Virus record (IMG/VR): IMGVR_UViG_3300023181_000062
Location: 1-33,951 of that record
DNA: 33,951 nt
DNA from: a virus
Reading direction: 5' to 3' (one strand)
Shown: piece by piece, positions 1 to 8,732 of the stretch
How positions within the stretch are numbered: position 1 is the first letter of the stretch
How the letters are laid out: each line of letters starts with the position of its first letter
Program-made: the position numbers and the translations under genes
The notes under the pieces: model-generated
Told to the model about the DNA's origin: nothing
Database searches by the model: none
The model's input: only the letters and a program-made list of their open reading frames with translations

Positions 1-1657
1 CGCCACCGCCTCCACCAGCGCCTTTTGCACCAGCACCACCCTGACCACCAACGCCACCTGACCCAGCCCCGGCACCGCCGCCGCCTTCGCCATCAGTAAC
101 GCCGTTTGTGCCTCCAGTGCCATTAACCCCATTCGTCCCAGCTTCGCCACCAGTGCCGCCTGTGTATGTCATTGACGCCCCGCCTCGGCTTGGGCTTGAA
201 CCAACGTTGGCCGACGTGTAGCTGCCACCACTGCCACCACCAGCGCCAGCATGTAATGATGCGCCGCCCGCCACCGTAACCCCGCCAGCAGTAGCGACGT
301 TACCGCCCGCTGCACCGCCATATTCGGCATTTCCCACTGTCGTAATAGAGCAACCAGCACCACCACCGCCCGAATTATTGACGGCAGCGGCAGTAGGGCC
401 GCCGATGCTGGCATTGGCAGGTCGCCCACCTGTAGCGCCGGCCGTAGTCCCTAATGCGCCAGCACCGCCAACGCCACCGCCAGACCCGCCGCCCGTACTA
501 GCAGCGGCGGAACCACCCATCCCCGGACCACCGCTGTAAGCCTCCGTCAGTGTCACGCCGCCTGAAACGAGCGATGTCGTGCCGCCAATACCACCCTGAT
601 TGCCAACTGCTAATGTGCCGCCTGTGCCGCCGATGCCGCCAGCGCCAACCGTGACCGTTGAGGTGGTAGCAAGCGCCTCAGTTGGTATTCTGCGAATCAG
701 TTTTGAGCCGCCACCACCACCCCCTCCACCGCTGCGGGCGGTGCTGGTGGCCCGGCCCTCGCCACCACCACCACCCGCTCCCGGACCTTGAGCAGCGGTG
801 TCAAACGCCAGGTAGCCAGGCGGCTTAATAAAATTACCGGAGGTTTCAAAGCGATATCTGAACGATGCCAAAATTACAGAGTTAAATGACCCTGATGCTG
901 TATCGAAATAGAACATCCGCGATTCCCACGGGTACATAATGTAGCTGGTTTCGCCGTCAATTGGCGCATCACCAGCAATCAGCGTTACCAAAAACTCAGA
1001 TTGGTTGCGCGCAATGAACCAGAAACCGTCTGCATAATCGGCTACATCGCCAAATGTCTGATTGATATCGGCGGCAGGCACGAAAACAACAATCGTTGAC
1101 AGGTTATCCTGAGTGATCGGCGTATCGTCAGCATGCAAGATCGTCTTCATGGTAACCGGCAACTTGATGTCGCCATCACCGAGCAACGACCCGCCATTGA
1201 TAGTCTTAATCGTAATGCCGGATTCCAGCTTCTTCTGCATAGAAACCCAGCCCTCATCCAGATATCCTTCAAACTCGTTATTCTCGATGTTGGCACGGAA
1301 GTAGCCAAGCTCGGCGGGATCGTCTCGCTGACTTGTGGAGCCAGCTGGGATGATGGCGGACCCAGTCTCCGATGTGCGGTATTCGGCGGTTGGCTCGGAC
1401 AATCCTGGTACGCTGTAGATGATGTTGTCCAGCGCATCGGACAGCGTGATATCGTATGACCCGACCCAGAAAATCGTTGCCTCACCACGCTCGTCCAGCA
1501 CCACAGGGTTCGGGTTCTCTACGGTTCCTTCGGCATCTTGGTACGTCGGCTTGGGCGTGAGCGTGCCAGCCTGATAGGTGTACAGCAGGCCGCCGTTCAG
1601 GAACAGGCCGTCATTGCCGAAGTATTGCTGTTTGCCATTTGGAAGTACAGCGGCCAT
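1..1657 (-). CDS. Tail fibre with glycine-rich distal region (partial, C-terminus beyond window)
   Basis: The frame is open from an ATG at 1657 to the window edge (552 complete codons, no stop), preceded by a GAGGAG ribosome site. The first ~85 residues resemble the virion-attachment domain common on podovirus fibres: a 'GGLLYTYQAGT' segment, then 'NPVVLDERGEA' and a 'GSYDITLSDA' strand. The middle (~residues 110-290) contains a 'TINGGSLLGDGDI' fibre motif. From ~residue 290 to the edge the chain is dominated by Gly, Ala, Ser and Thr with runs of GG and GGG, as in glycine-rich receptor-binding tips. It follows the ejection genes and is last in the visible late operon, so host recognition is the likely role. 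The attachment-domain assignment is by resemblance; the tip function is inferred from composition. Confidence 0.85.
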   Translation of the reverse strand, partial: MAAVLPNGKQQYFGNDGLFLNGGLLYTYQAGTLTPKPTYQDAEGTVENPNPVVLDERGEATIFWVGSYDITLSDALDNIIYSVPGLSEPTAEYRTSETGSAIIPAGSTSQRDDPAELGYFRANIENNEFEGYLDEGWVSMQKKLESGITIKTINGGSLLGDGDIKLPVTMKTILHADDTPITQDNLSTIVVFVPAADINQTFGDVADYADGFWFIARNQSEFLVTLIAGDAPIDGETSYIMYPWESRMFYFDTASGSFNSVILASFRYRFETSGNFIKPPGYLAFDTAAQGPGAGGGGGEGRATSTARSGGGGGGGGSKLIRRIPTEALATTSTVTVGAGGIGGTGGTLAVGNQGGIGGTTSLVSGGVTLTEAYSGGPGMGGSAAASTGGGSGGGVGGAGALGTTAGATGGRPANASIGGPTAAAVNNSGGGGAGCSITTVGNAEYGGAAGGNVATAGGVTVAGGASLHAGAGGGSGGSYTSANVGSSPSRGGASMTYTGGTGGEAGTNGVNGTGGTNGVTDGEGGGGAGAGSGGVGGQGGAGAKGAGGGGG

Positions 1658-1659
1658 GG

Positions 1660-3390
1660 TTATTGCTCCTCGTCTAGTTGTTGCAGTTGCGCGGCTGTCA
1701 TGCCAGTAGCGCCCCCGATGATTTGAAGCGCTTGGCTCGGCGGCATATTCATCAGATCGCGTGCCGAAACGCCACGGCTCGTTACCGCTTGGATGACACG
1801 CGGACTATTGATAAGCTTCGTGACCAAACGCCCGGTGCCGACCGTAGTAGCCGCGACCGCCGCCGTTGACATCGGAGCCGTCCACGCACTACCTCCCAGT
1901 ACTCCCATCGATACGGCGCGCGGCACGGTGCCAGAGTTGGCGATAGGGTCACGCACGAACTGGCGCCCGATCTGCCCAAGTTCGCCAAGTTGCCCGCGCG
2001 TACCCATCGCCATCGCTTCTTTTCCGGCCTCGCTATTGTTCAGCGCCGACATCAAGCGCGTTGGCGGGATATTCCCGTTATCTGCATCCTTGGCTACGAT
2101 GTCGCGCACGGCCTTGAGATTCTTGTATTGGCTGCGCGCCTCTTGCCAGGCGCCTTGATCTGCTGCGGATATGGACTGATCAAAAGCACCTTGAATCTCG
2201 TTGCGTAGTCGTTTGGCGAAGAAGCCCTTCTCGCCGCCGCCCTTGATGATGTTCGAAAGCTCGGTATCGATTGACTGATACGTTTTGCCAGGGATGACCA
2301 TTGTTGGCGCGCTGACAGGCTGCCCATTTGGGCCAAGGATGGGCGAACCCTGCGCGGTCTGGTTGCTCAGACGGTCGGAGATATTGCGCACGGCACGCAC
2401 GGTGTCATCGCTACCGGTCGCTTCTGCTTCCTTCAGGATCTGGTCAACGTTCTGCCGGAATTGCGGCGTGACCGTCAGATTGTTCCGGCCTGACAGGTTG
2501 TTGAACTCGCCGCCGATGCGCTTCTTCGCCGCTGCATACACCTCTGGCGTGATGCGGTCCGCGTCCTCGCCAAACGTGCGTGCAACCGCTTGATTGTATG
2601 CCGAGCGCTGCGCATCCACCTTTTTAGCTGCGCCAGTTAGCGGCACTTGCTCGACTGTCGACGCCAGCGTTTTAAGGAACTTACTGTCTCCCAGTTGAGC
2701 CAGGTTGACCGGGATACCGAGTTGTTTGGCGCGCTCGTACAGCGCCATTGCCTCGGGCGTGATCTTTCCAGCCAAGCCCTTGAGCGCGGTCTTGCCAGCG
2801 TTGACGCCCAGTTCCAACGCCTTCGGTACCACCGCGCCGCCAACCACATTGCCCACAGCGCCGATGGCGGCGTTCTCTGCTCGCTCGCCCGCTGTACCAT
2901 ACGACAGCGCTTGCGGAGCAGCGCCAGCAGCGCCCAGCCGCGCCATAGTGCCGCCGACACTGGCAGCAGGAGCCGCCGCAGGAACGACAGCAGCTGGCAG
3001 CGATGCGCCGACAGCGGTAAGCACTGGGCGTTCTTCAACGAATGGCTTGTACAGCTTTTCCTCGCGCTCGGAGCGCTGCTTCAGATTTGCCAGCCCTTCC
3101 TCGTCGCCGATCACCGTGCGGTATGCCTGCTCCAAGCCACGGTTGACCCGGCTGAACATGTTGCCCGCACCCATGGCGATAGCGTCGCCGCCGCCCATTT
3201 CCTGCGCCTGCTTACGCACAGCATCTTGGCCGGCTGCCTCGACATCGACCGGCTCACGCTTTGGACGTGGTGCTGTGCCCCCGAAATCCTGCTGGGAGAT
3301 AAATTGCTGCGCCTGCTCGGGCGTAGTGCCGTCAGGCACCTCAAAGCGCGCAATGCGCCCGTCAGGCAGTTGGAAGCGTGCGATAGGCAT
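1660..3390 (-). CDS. Internal virion / DNA ejection protein (576 aa)
   Basis: It starts with a motif seen at the N-terminus of many phage ejection proteins ('LPDGRIARFEVPDGTTPEQ', residues ~8-26). A long Ala/Gly-rich stretch with possible membrane-interacting segments (~120-205) follows, then a helical middle and another Ala/Gly/Thr-rich hydrophobic stretch near the C-terminus (~485-525). It occupies the place of the P22 gp16/gp20/gp7 group, between other pilot-like proteins and the fibre. Its ATG overlaps the previous stop as TAATG, indicating translational coupling. A role in DNA delivery through the host envelope is inferred from position and composition; no catalytic motif was recognised. 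Confidence 0.75.
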   Translation of the reverse strand: MPIARFQLPDGRIARFEVPDGTTPEQAQQFISQQDFGGTAPRPKREPVDVEAAGQDAVRKQAQEMGGGDAIAMGAGNMFSRVNRGLEQAYRTVIGDEEGLANLKQRSEREEKLYKPFVEERPVLTAVGASLPAAVVPAAAPAASVGGTMARLGAAGAAPQALSYGTAGERAENAAIGAVGNVVGGAVVPKALELGVNAGKTALKGLAGKITPEAMALYERAKQLGIPVNLAQLGDSKFLKTLASTVEQVPLTGAAKKVDAQRSAYNQAVARTFGEDADRITPEVYAAAKKRIGGEFNNLSGRNNLTVTPQFRQNVDQILKEAEATGSDDTVRAVRNISDRLSNQTAQGSPILGPNGQPVSAPTMVIPGKTYQSIDTELSNIIKGGGEKGFFAKRLRNEIQGAFDQSISAADQGAWQEARSQYKNLKAVRDIVAKDADNGNIPPTRLMSALNNSEAGKEAMAMGTRGQLGELGQIGRQFVRDPIANSGTVPRAVSMGVLGGSAWTAPMSTAAVAATTVGTGRLVTKLINSPRVIQAVTSRGVSARDLMNMPPSQALQIIGGATGMTAAQLQQLDEEQ

Positions 3391-4673
3391 TATTCAAACC
3401 CCAGAAATTTGATGCCGCCAGCAGCCGGCGCCGGTTGATCGGTTGCCCGACGTGCTGGGCGCTGCGAAGAAACAACACGTGCGCGTGCCGCCTCCATATC
3501 CCGCATGATCCGAGCAATCGAATCCCGGAAGGCCTTCTCACCCATGTTCGGATCGAGCGCACCGACAGCAGCCGACAGCTTCTTGCCCTCGGCGTCAGAC
3601 AGTGCGCCCATGCCCTTAAGCTGCGCGACAGCTGGGATAAACGCTTGCGACTTGAACGTTTCCAGTTCGGCCTGGAAGTTGGCTGGTTCCGAGCCTGGAA
3701 TGGTCGGCAGCTTGCCGCGTAGGCCGACAGAGCCGGACAGGCCCTTGTGCTTGTCTAGGCGGTCCAGCGTGCCCATCATGGTGTCGAAGCTGGCAATCTG
3801 CCCTGCCTTGGTCATATCCTGATCGCGCACCTGTTGTTCACGCTGATCTTGACGCATGCCTTGAGTGATGCCGTTAGCTTCGCGCGCGCGCTGGTCGGCC
3901 ATGTTCTGACCACGCCGTGCCGTCTCTGCCGACAGTATCGCGCCGGGTTCGGCGGTCTTGCCCACACTGGCGCCGTCCGTGCGTTGGCCGGTCATCTGGT
4001 CAATCGTGCCTTGATTGATCGCGCCGCCCCGGTCCTGCTCGTCGTACTTCGGCAGGCTCAGCTTCAGGCGCTCGGTAGCGTCAGCCACACGGGAGCCTTG
4101 CTGGATCAGCCAGCCGCGCAGCGCCTGCGGGTTGCCTACTGGCATAGTCGATAGCAGACTGCGCGCGTAGGTATCAGGGTCAGTCTTTTGTTGCGCTGCC
4201 TGAGCGTTGAAAGCGCCTGCATTGACCAAATTCCCCATGGCCGCATAAACTTCTCGCTCTGAAGTGCTCGGGTTGGATGCCAGAGAGGCAATCGTGTTAC
4301 CGGTCAGGTCAAGCGCTTTGTAAAGCGTCTCCTGTACGGTCTTCTGTGTGCCGGCGACCTTATCATTGACATCAGCGCGCTCTTTTTGCAGCCCAAGCGA
4401 TGCCTTTTGAATGCCAGGGATATTGGCCCCACCTTCGTTCTGCGCGAGGTATGCCGATAGCCTTCCCTCGTCAACGCTGCCATCCGGATTTGTCGCTGCA
4501 GCATAGGCATCATTGAGTAGCTTTTTTTGGCGCTTCTCCTCTTGCAGCTTATCTCCCTGCAATTGGTGCTGACGAACGGATGCAGCATCGTTGTACATTG
4601 ATGCAAGGCTATTCAATGGAGCAGTTTGTTGAGCTGCCCTCCCGATAATACTTGGGTCAAGTTGAACCGGCAT
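3390..4673 (-). CDS. Internal virion / DNA transfer protein (427 aa)
   Basis: A soluble, Gln/Ala-rich, mostly helical protein with no clear transmembrane segment. The N-terminal ~70 residues ('LNSLASMYNDAASVRQHQLQ') and the charged helix after them resemble the middle ejection protein of P22-like podoviruses. It lies between two other ejection candidates; the start has a GGG-containing ribosome site and the stop overlaps the next start (TAATG). The C-terminal third is helical and ends in a Pro/Ala-rich tail. Function comes from gene order and composition, not a diagnostic motif, so the match to a specific P22 protein is uncertain. Confidence 0.7.
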   Translation of the reverse strand: MPVQLDPSIIGRAAQQTAPLNSLASMYNDAASVRQHQLQGDKLQEEKRQKKLLNDAYAAATNPDGSVDEGRLSAYLAQNEGGANIPGIQKASLGLQKERADVNDKVAGTQKTVQETLYKALDLTGNTIASLASNPSTSEREVYAAMGNLVNAGAFNAQAAQQKTDPDTYARSLLSTMPVGNPQALRGWLIQQGSRVADATERLKLSLPKYDEQDRGGAINQGTIDQMTGQRTDGASVGKTAEPGAILSAETARRGQNMADQRAREANGITQGMRQDQREQQVRDQDMTKAGQIASFDTMMGTLDRLDKHKGLSGSVGLRGKLPTIPGSEPANFQAELETFKSQAFIPAVAQLKGMGALSDAEGKKLSAAVGALDPNMGEKAFRDSIARIMRDMEAARARVVSSQRPARRATDQPAPAAGGIKFLGFE

Positions 4674-4676
4674 GGC

Positions 4677-6068
4677 TTACCCTTTCTTCATTTGGCTGTA
4701 CATATAAGTACTTGATCCTAGGCTTCCTAGACTATTCAATGCCCCGCTCCATATTTGCCCTTGCGCTACGGAATTCGCGCTGTTTGCATTCCCGATAGTC
4801 TTAATCGCATCAGCGGTTGCATTATTTGCATTGGTAAGACCGTCTGCCCTGGCGTTGCCGATAGCCAAAGTACCGTTTGCCGTGAGGTTTGCCGTGTCCG
4901 TGGCATACCCTGCATCATTCCGGCCAAGGCTATTGATCTTGGTCAAGTTCGTGTTGGCGATGTCGGTCACGCGTCCGGCTTCAATCGTGCCCTGCTGATT
5001 GCGCAGATCAGCAGCGGAGGCGCCGGTTAGTATGTCGCGGTTTGCCGTGATATTGCCGATATTTGTAGACGTGTCCGCTTGATAGCCGCCGATTGCATTC
5101 AAGGCGCCCGCAGTCTGAGCGCCATTCGCTACCGTGTTATCAGCGCCATACCGAGCGGCATTAATCGTATTCGCGCCGGCTTGATTAGTGGCATTTGCCC
5201 CGAGTGTGGCAACGGACCCGGTTGCTGACATGCCGCGATCAGCCAAAGAGCTTAGCCTGGTAAAGCGGGTATTCATGTCGTTATTGAAGCGGCTGTAAGC
5301 GTTCTGGTATTCGTTTGACGCGAAGCCCTGGTTATACTCGTTCACGGCCTTCAATGCGTCGCCGCTGAGCAGGCCACCACGCGCAGCCGCCGAGTTCTCG
5401 ACGCCTTCCATTCCCTGCTTTAGGCGGAACTCGTAGCCAGGATCTTTGACAAAATCATTAGCGGTAAAGCTGCGATTGAAGTCGCCGCCAGCCTTCGTAC
5501 CATCGCGCAACTGTGCATTTGCATCCAGCCCGCTATCGATGTAAGGCTGGTACATTTTAGTGTTTGTCGCAAGCCGCTCCATGATCGTCTTGTTGACGGC
5601 CTCGGTACTGGCGCGGAACTGCGCGGATGCTTGGTCCCGCGCCGAATTTGCTGCGTTTGCAGCAGCACTTGCGGCGTCCGTGCGCTGCTTCAGAGCGGCG
5701 TTGGCGGCTTCAATCTGCGCCTGCGAACCTGACTGCAATGCATTCGCATAGATTCCTTGCGCGTCTTTGGCTGCCTTGTCAAGGACCAAAGCACGATCCA
5801 TAATTGCCTTAGCCTGTTCGTCGGCAGCGCTATTGACAGTCGCATTGTTTATGTCACGAGACTTATCAAGGCCGACCTGCGCCTGAGCGCCCGATTCCTT
5901 GATAGCTGCGCTTTTGATATCCGCAGCCTCCAAAGCGGATTCGCGCTGAATTGCTTCAGAATCTTTAGCGGCGTTTATCTGTGCTTTACTTGCGTCCTTT
6001 GCGCCCTTGGAGGAGGCAACAGCGCCGCCCACAGTGGCCGCGCCAACAATAACAGCAGAAACCACCAT
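4677..6068 (-). CDS. DNA transfer / ejection protein with hydrophobic N-terminus (463 aa)
   Basis: I place the start at 6068 because GGGGA sits 6 nt before that ATG; the ATG at 6086 has no ribosome site and would overlap the previous gene. The first ~20 residues are hydrophobic (VVSAVIVGAATVGGAV) and could insert in a membrane. Residues ~20-170 are Ala-rich and predicted coiled coil. A block near residues 205-270 reads 'DPGYEFRLKQGMEGVENSAA', then 'ARGGLLSGDALKAVNEYNQG' and a 'NEYQNAYSRFNNDMNTRF' segment, a signature shared by many phage DNA-transfer proteins. The rest is Asn/Ala/Gly-rich repeat-like sequence. Family confidence is high; exact mechanism is unknown. Confidence 0.85.
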   Translation of the reverse strand: MVVSAVIVGAATVGGAVASSKGAKDASKAQINAAKDSEAIQRESALEAADIKSAAIKESGAQAQVGLDKSRDINNATVNSAADEQAKAIMDRALVLDKAAKDAQGIYANALQSGSQAQIEAANAALKQRTDAASAAANAANSARDQASAQFRASTEAVNKTIMERLATNTKMYQPYIDSGLDANAQLRDGTKAGGDFNRSFTANDFVKDPGYEFRLKQGMEGVENSAAARGGLLSGDALKAVNEYNQGFASNEYQNAYSRFNNDMNTRFTRLSSLADRGMSATGSVATLGANATNQAGANTINAARYGADNTVANGAQTAGALNAIGGYQADTSTNIGNITANRDILTGASAADLRNQQGTIEAGRVTDIANTNLTKINSLGRNDAGYATDTANLTANGTLAIGNARADGLTNANNATADAIKTIGNANSANSVAQGQIWSGALNSLGSLGSSTYMYSQMKKG

Positions 6069-6070
6069 GA

Positions 6071-6529
6071 TTATTCCCCAATCCATTTAGAAAACGTCGT
6101 TTCAATCGGCTCCGCCCCGATGCGCTCAAACAAAGCGCTTGCGTCACGGTGCTTTTTAGAACCCATGACCCAGCGCTGCACTCCCATTTCCTTCAAATGC
6201 ACCTCAACCGCACGGAACAGCTTCAGGCCCAGCATTCCAGCGCCGCGCGCGCCTGGTTTGATAAAGAAAATGTCCATAACACAGGTCAAGCACGTGCGGT
6301 AATGAAGCCCTGGCTGGACAAAGCCGATGAAGTACCCGACCAGTTCGCCATCATCCCGAACGGTGACGAATAGCAGCTTTCCGGCCGACTCCTGGAAATC
6401 ATATAGCTCATAGCATGGATCGAGAGGCACCTTGTCCTTGTTCAGGGCCAACTCCTCATAGTGAAGGTCAAGTATCGGCTTCAGTTCGCCCAAGGTCCGC
6501 ATGAAGATTTCACGCTGTATGGTAATCAT
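6071..6529 (-). CDS. GNAT-family N-acetyltransferase (152 aa)
   Basis: The order of elements fits GNAT: a central strand ('LLFVTVRDDGELVGYFIGF', ~52-70), then 'IFFIKPGARGAGMLGLKLF' (~87-105) containing the R/Q-x-x-G-x-G/A acetyl-CoA pyrophosphate loop, and a C-terminal helix and strand. It starts in an ATGA overlap with the oxygenase gene upstream and has AAGGA 7 nt before the ATG. It sits between tail and ejection genes. Acetyltransferases of this kind are frequent in podovirus late operons but their substrates are generally unknown. Confidence 0.85.
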   Translation of the reverse strand: MITIQREIFMRTLGELKPILDLHYEELALNKDKVPLDPCYELYDFQESAGKLLFVTVRDDGELVGYFIGFVQPGLHYRTCLTCVMDIFFIKPGARGAGMLGLKLFRAVEVHLKEMGVQRWVMGSKKHRDASALFERIGAEPIETTFSKWIGE

Positions 6530-7071
6530 CGGGCGGTCCTTATATCCACAATCAGATGGACGCGGTGATCTGCGCTGTTGTTGACGACTTCATGCTCTTG
6601 CTCGTTATCAAACCACCAGACCTCGCCGGTCGCCATATGCACCTGCTCATCGCCAGCGCGGAAGATGCAGCCCGCCGCCGAGTTCAGCACGATATGGTAG
6701 CGGTCGTAGTAGCTGGCCGGCGCGCCGCCATCAACGTGCGGGGCAATCTTCCCGCCAGGCGCCAGCTTGGTAATCATGACGCGGCCCAGGCGCTCGCCTT
6801 CTACCTTGGACATCAGCGCAAAGATCAACGGCTTTGCCTGAGACAGCACCCACCAGGCCGGATAGTTCACAGCTTCGGTGTCATCAACCACCGCCAAGGT
6901 ATCGGCGCCAACCTCATTGAAGCGCAGCCAGATATCGCTTACTTCCGAATGGGCGCTGTTGGTATGCTGTGTGCGCAGGGTATAGGCATCCCACAATTGC
7001 GGATTGCGCATCACCGCGTTATACAGCGGCACTACATCAACGCCTTGCGCCAGTCGCTGGAAATTATTCAT
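6526..7071 (-). CDS. Fe(II)/2-oxoglutarate dioxygenase, aspartyl/asparaginyl hydroxylase-like (181 aa)
   Basis: I chose the ATG at 7071 (AAAGG upstream) over a start 27 nt earlier that would lengthen overlap with the previous gene. The double-stranded beta-helix metal site is visible: His112-Val-Asp114 in 'APHVDGG', then His160 in 'NEQEHEVVNNS', with an Arg170 in 'DHRVHLIVDIR' suited to bind 2-oxoglutarate. The intervening 'YHIVLNSAAGCIFRAGDE' matches the aspartyl/asparaginyl beta-hydroxylase-like group. Such enzymes hydroxylate protein side chains; the substrate here is unknown. It sits between a small tail-associated protein and a GNAT gene, overlapping both, so it is probably made late. 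Confidence 0.85.
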   Translation of the reverse strand: MNNFQRLAQGVDVVPLYNAVMRNPQLWDAYTLRTQHTNSAHSEVSDIWLRFNEVGADTLAVVDDTEAVNYPAWWVLSQAKPLIFALMSKVEGERLGRVMITKLAPGGKIAPHVDGGAPASYYDRYHIVLNSAAGCIFRAGDEQVHMATGEVWWFDNEQEHEVVNNSADHRVHLIVDIRTAR

Positions 7072-7312
7072 TGTAATAAGGGACCTTTCTTGCCACACCC
7101 TGGTTGTCAGTGATTGTCATGTACCCTGCTGGCGTGGCCGGCAAAGCGCTCGCGCCACCAGCCGTAGCCGAGGTACTGAACACGCCGGAAAGGATGCTCA
7201 TCTTCGCCGACATGGCATCAAAGAAACGGAACCATATGCGCGAGAAGATCTCGGGCCGGCCATCAACAATCGGCGTATTACTGTTGATGTAGCTGCTATC
7301 ATTGGGCGGCAT
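7064..7312 (-). CDS. Small conserved phage protein, tail region (82 aa)
   Basis: A short protein with an aromatic N-terminal segment ('EIFSRIWFRFFDAM', ~21-34), a Gly/Ala/Ser linker, and a C-terminal strand motif 'AGYMTITDNQGVARKVPYY'. Small proteins ending in this kind of 'ARKVPYY' motif are common beside tail-hub genes in podoviruses, but I know of no defined function. It overlaps the end of the gp10-like gene by 14 nt and the start of the oxygenase by 8 nt; AGGAG lies 9 nt before the ATG. Confidence 0.65.
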   Translation of the reverse strand: MPPNDSSYINSNTPIVDGRPEIFSRIWFRFFDAMSAKMSILSGVFSTSATAGGASALPATPAGYMTITDNQGVARKVPYYNE

Positions 7313-8732
7313 TGAGGTGCGCTCCTAAAATGGTGAATGGCACAGGGTCAGAGCAGGACACCTCATACACGCGATCACGCGACAGGCCAAGGCGATTAAA
7401 CTTCACCCTTGTGTTGTATTCGCCCATCTTTCCGATTGGCGCGTACTGCGTGTTTGCAAAGGCGTGACCGCCGTCATCCGACCAGCGCAGCTTGATCTTA
7501 GGGTCGCTGCCTTGACCGATATTCAAGCCGACGCCTGTTTCAATGTCCAACTGCAAGTTTACATGAGCAATCTTCTGGAAACCAGCGGAAATATGCGGCG
7601 AAGCACGCAATCTCACTAAAGGGTTGCCGGCATCAGAGTAAATGTCCGATGACATGCGGTAAATGATGCCATTCTTGAAGTCGCCGACCAGATTATTGCG
7701 CTGAAAGAACACATGGTTATTGCTCCGGTGTCGCCCGAAAGTACCATCTTCCTCAAGGTAGCCACGCTGGTGCCAGGCTGCCGTGGTGGCGTCATAGACA
7801 TGCGTGACATTCGCGCCTGGGAACGACAGCACATAGAAGGTATGGCCGGTCTGCTGGTAGGTGTATGCCACGGCATCGCGGATAGTCGCGTAGGACGAGA
7901 TAGCATCCTCAAGCGAATGCGTGCTGATCCGGCGTGGCAAGCCAAGCCCCTGAGACTGGTACACGATGCCCTGGCCGCGATCATTGGCCGACAGCCAGAT
8001 CAGCGTGCCATCCATCGCTGCGACGCTGTTCTTGGCCGCGCAACCTTGCTCAATAAAGACGCCGGGGATGCGCGAAAACGGGAACCCGGCAGAACCGTCA
8101 TTCACCCACACCTCAATCGTTTCCGTGCCAAATAACCAAACCTCTTGCAGGTTGACGGCCAGTGTCACCAGCGCGTCAGGCGAACCCTCGGCGGTCGCAA
8201 ACCACAGCGGGTCCAGCGTGGTCGAGTAGGGGTTCATCGCCTGGAACTGCGACGTGTTGTATTTGTTGAACACGAATGAACCGGCGATGAAGTACACCGC
8301 ATCAGCGCCTACAAACGACGCGCTGACGTACTCTGTAACCGTATTTGCAACAGGGTTGATGATGTAGCCCTTGGGGCCAGTCACCATGAACATCGTCAGG
8401 CCATTGGAGGCAATCGAAACCGGCTGGTTCGACGGCGCAATCTCGCCCGTCAACTCCAGCACTTCGCCGCCCGATGTGATCTTGAATACCTTCGTTCCAA
8501 CCACTACGAAAATGGTTGACTCATTGAACTTGATCATGCCGCGCACTGGGCGGTCCAAAGTGGCGCGCAGATCCTTCCAAATGGACAGGCCTGGAGCGCT
8601 CACCAACTTGGCAGGCGTCTTTGACGTGCCGCTTGCCGAGATTTCCGGGAACATGTTGACGCAGCGCTGCGCATCGAAATTGAGATTCCGATCCTTATGC
8701 TGGCTACCAACAAAGCCGACGATTTCAGGCAT
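7299..8732 (-). CDS. Packaged-DNA stabilization protein / tail hub, P22 gp10-like
   Basis: The start at 8732 has GGAGG 8 nt upstream and shares TAATG with the previous stop; a longer TTG-initiated reading is less likely. The protein is 477 aa, close to P22 gp10 (about 470). It begins 'GFVGSQHKDRNLNFDAQRCV' followed by 'NMFPEIS', typical of this family, which is required to seal the head after packaging. Repeated beta-strand blocks of ~40-50 residues run through the middle, including 'VWLFGTETIEVWVNDGS'. It directly follows the gp4-like adaptor, as in P22. Confidence 0.9.
   Translation of the reverse strand: MPEIVGFVGSQHKDRNLNFDAQRCVNMFPEISASGTSKTPAKLVSAPGLSIWKDLRATLDRPVRGMIKFNESTIFVVVGTKVFKITSGGEVLELTGEIAPSNQPVSIASNGLTMFMVTGPKGYIINPVANTVTEYVSASFVGADAVYFIAGSFVFNKYNTSQFQAMNPYSTTLDPLWFATAEGSPDALVTLAVNLQEVWLFGTETIEVWVNDGSAGFPFSRIPGVFIEQGCAAKNSVAAMDGTLIWLSANDRGQGIVYQSQGLGLPRRISTHSLEDAISSYATIRDAVAYTYQQTGHTFYVLSFPGANVTHVYDATTAAWHQRGYLEEDGTFGRHRSNNHVFFQRNNLVGDFKNGIIYRMSSDIYSDAGNPLVRLRASPHISAGFQKIAHVNLQLDIETGVGLNIGQGSDPKIKLRWSDDGGHAFANTQYAPIGKMGEYNTRVKFNRLGLSRDRVYEVSCSDPVPFTILGAHLNAAQ

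Noticed and set aside
1-900. Short direct repeats in the glycine-rich region as a possible CRISPR or VNTR.
   Set aside because: Repeats are irregular GGN codon runs within one open frame, without uniform spacers.
2647-3438. Long plus-strand open frames opposite the late genes (for example 2647-3438, 12288-13544, 15336-16043).
   Set aside because: They mirror GC-rich coding genes on the other strand, lack ribosome sites and have improbable Arg/His/Ala-rich products.
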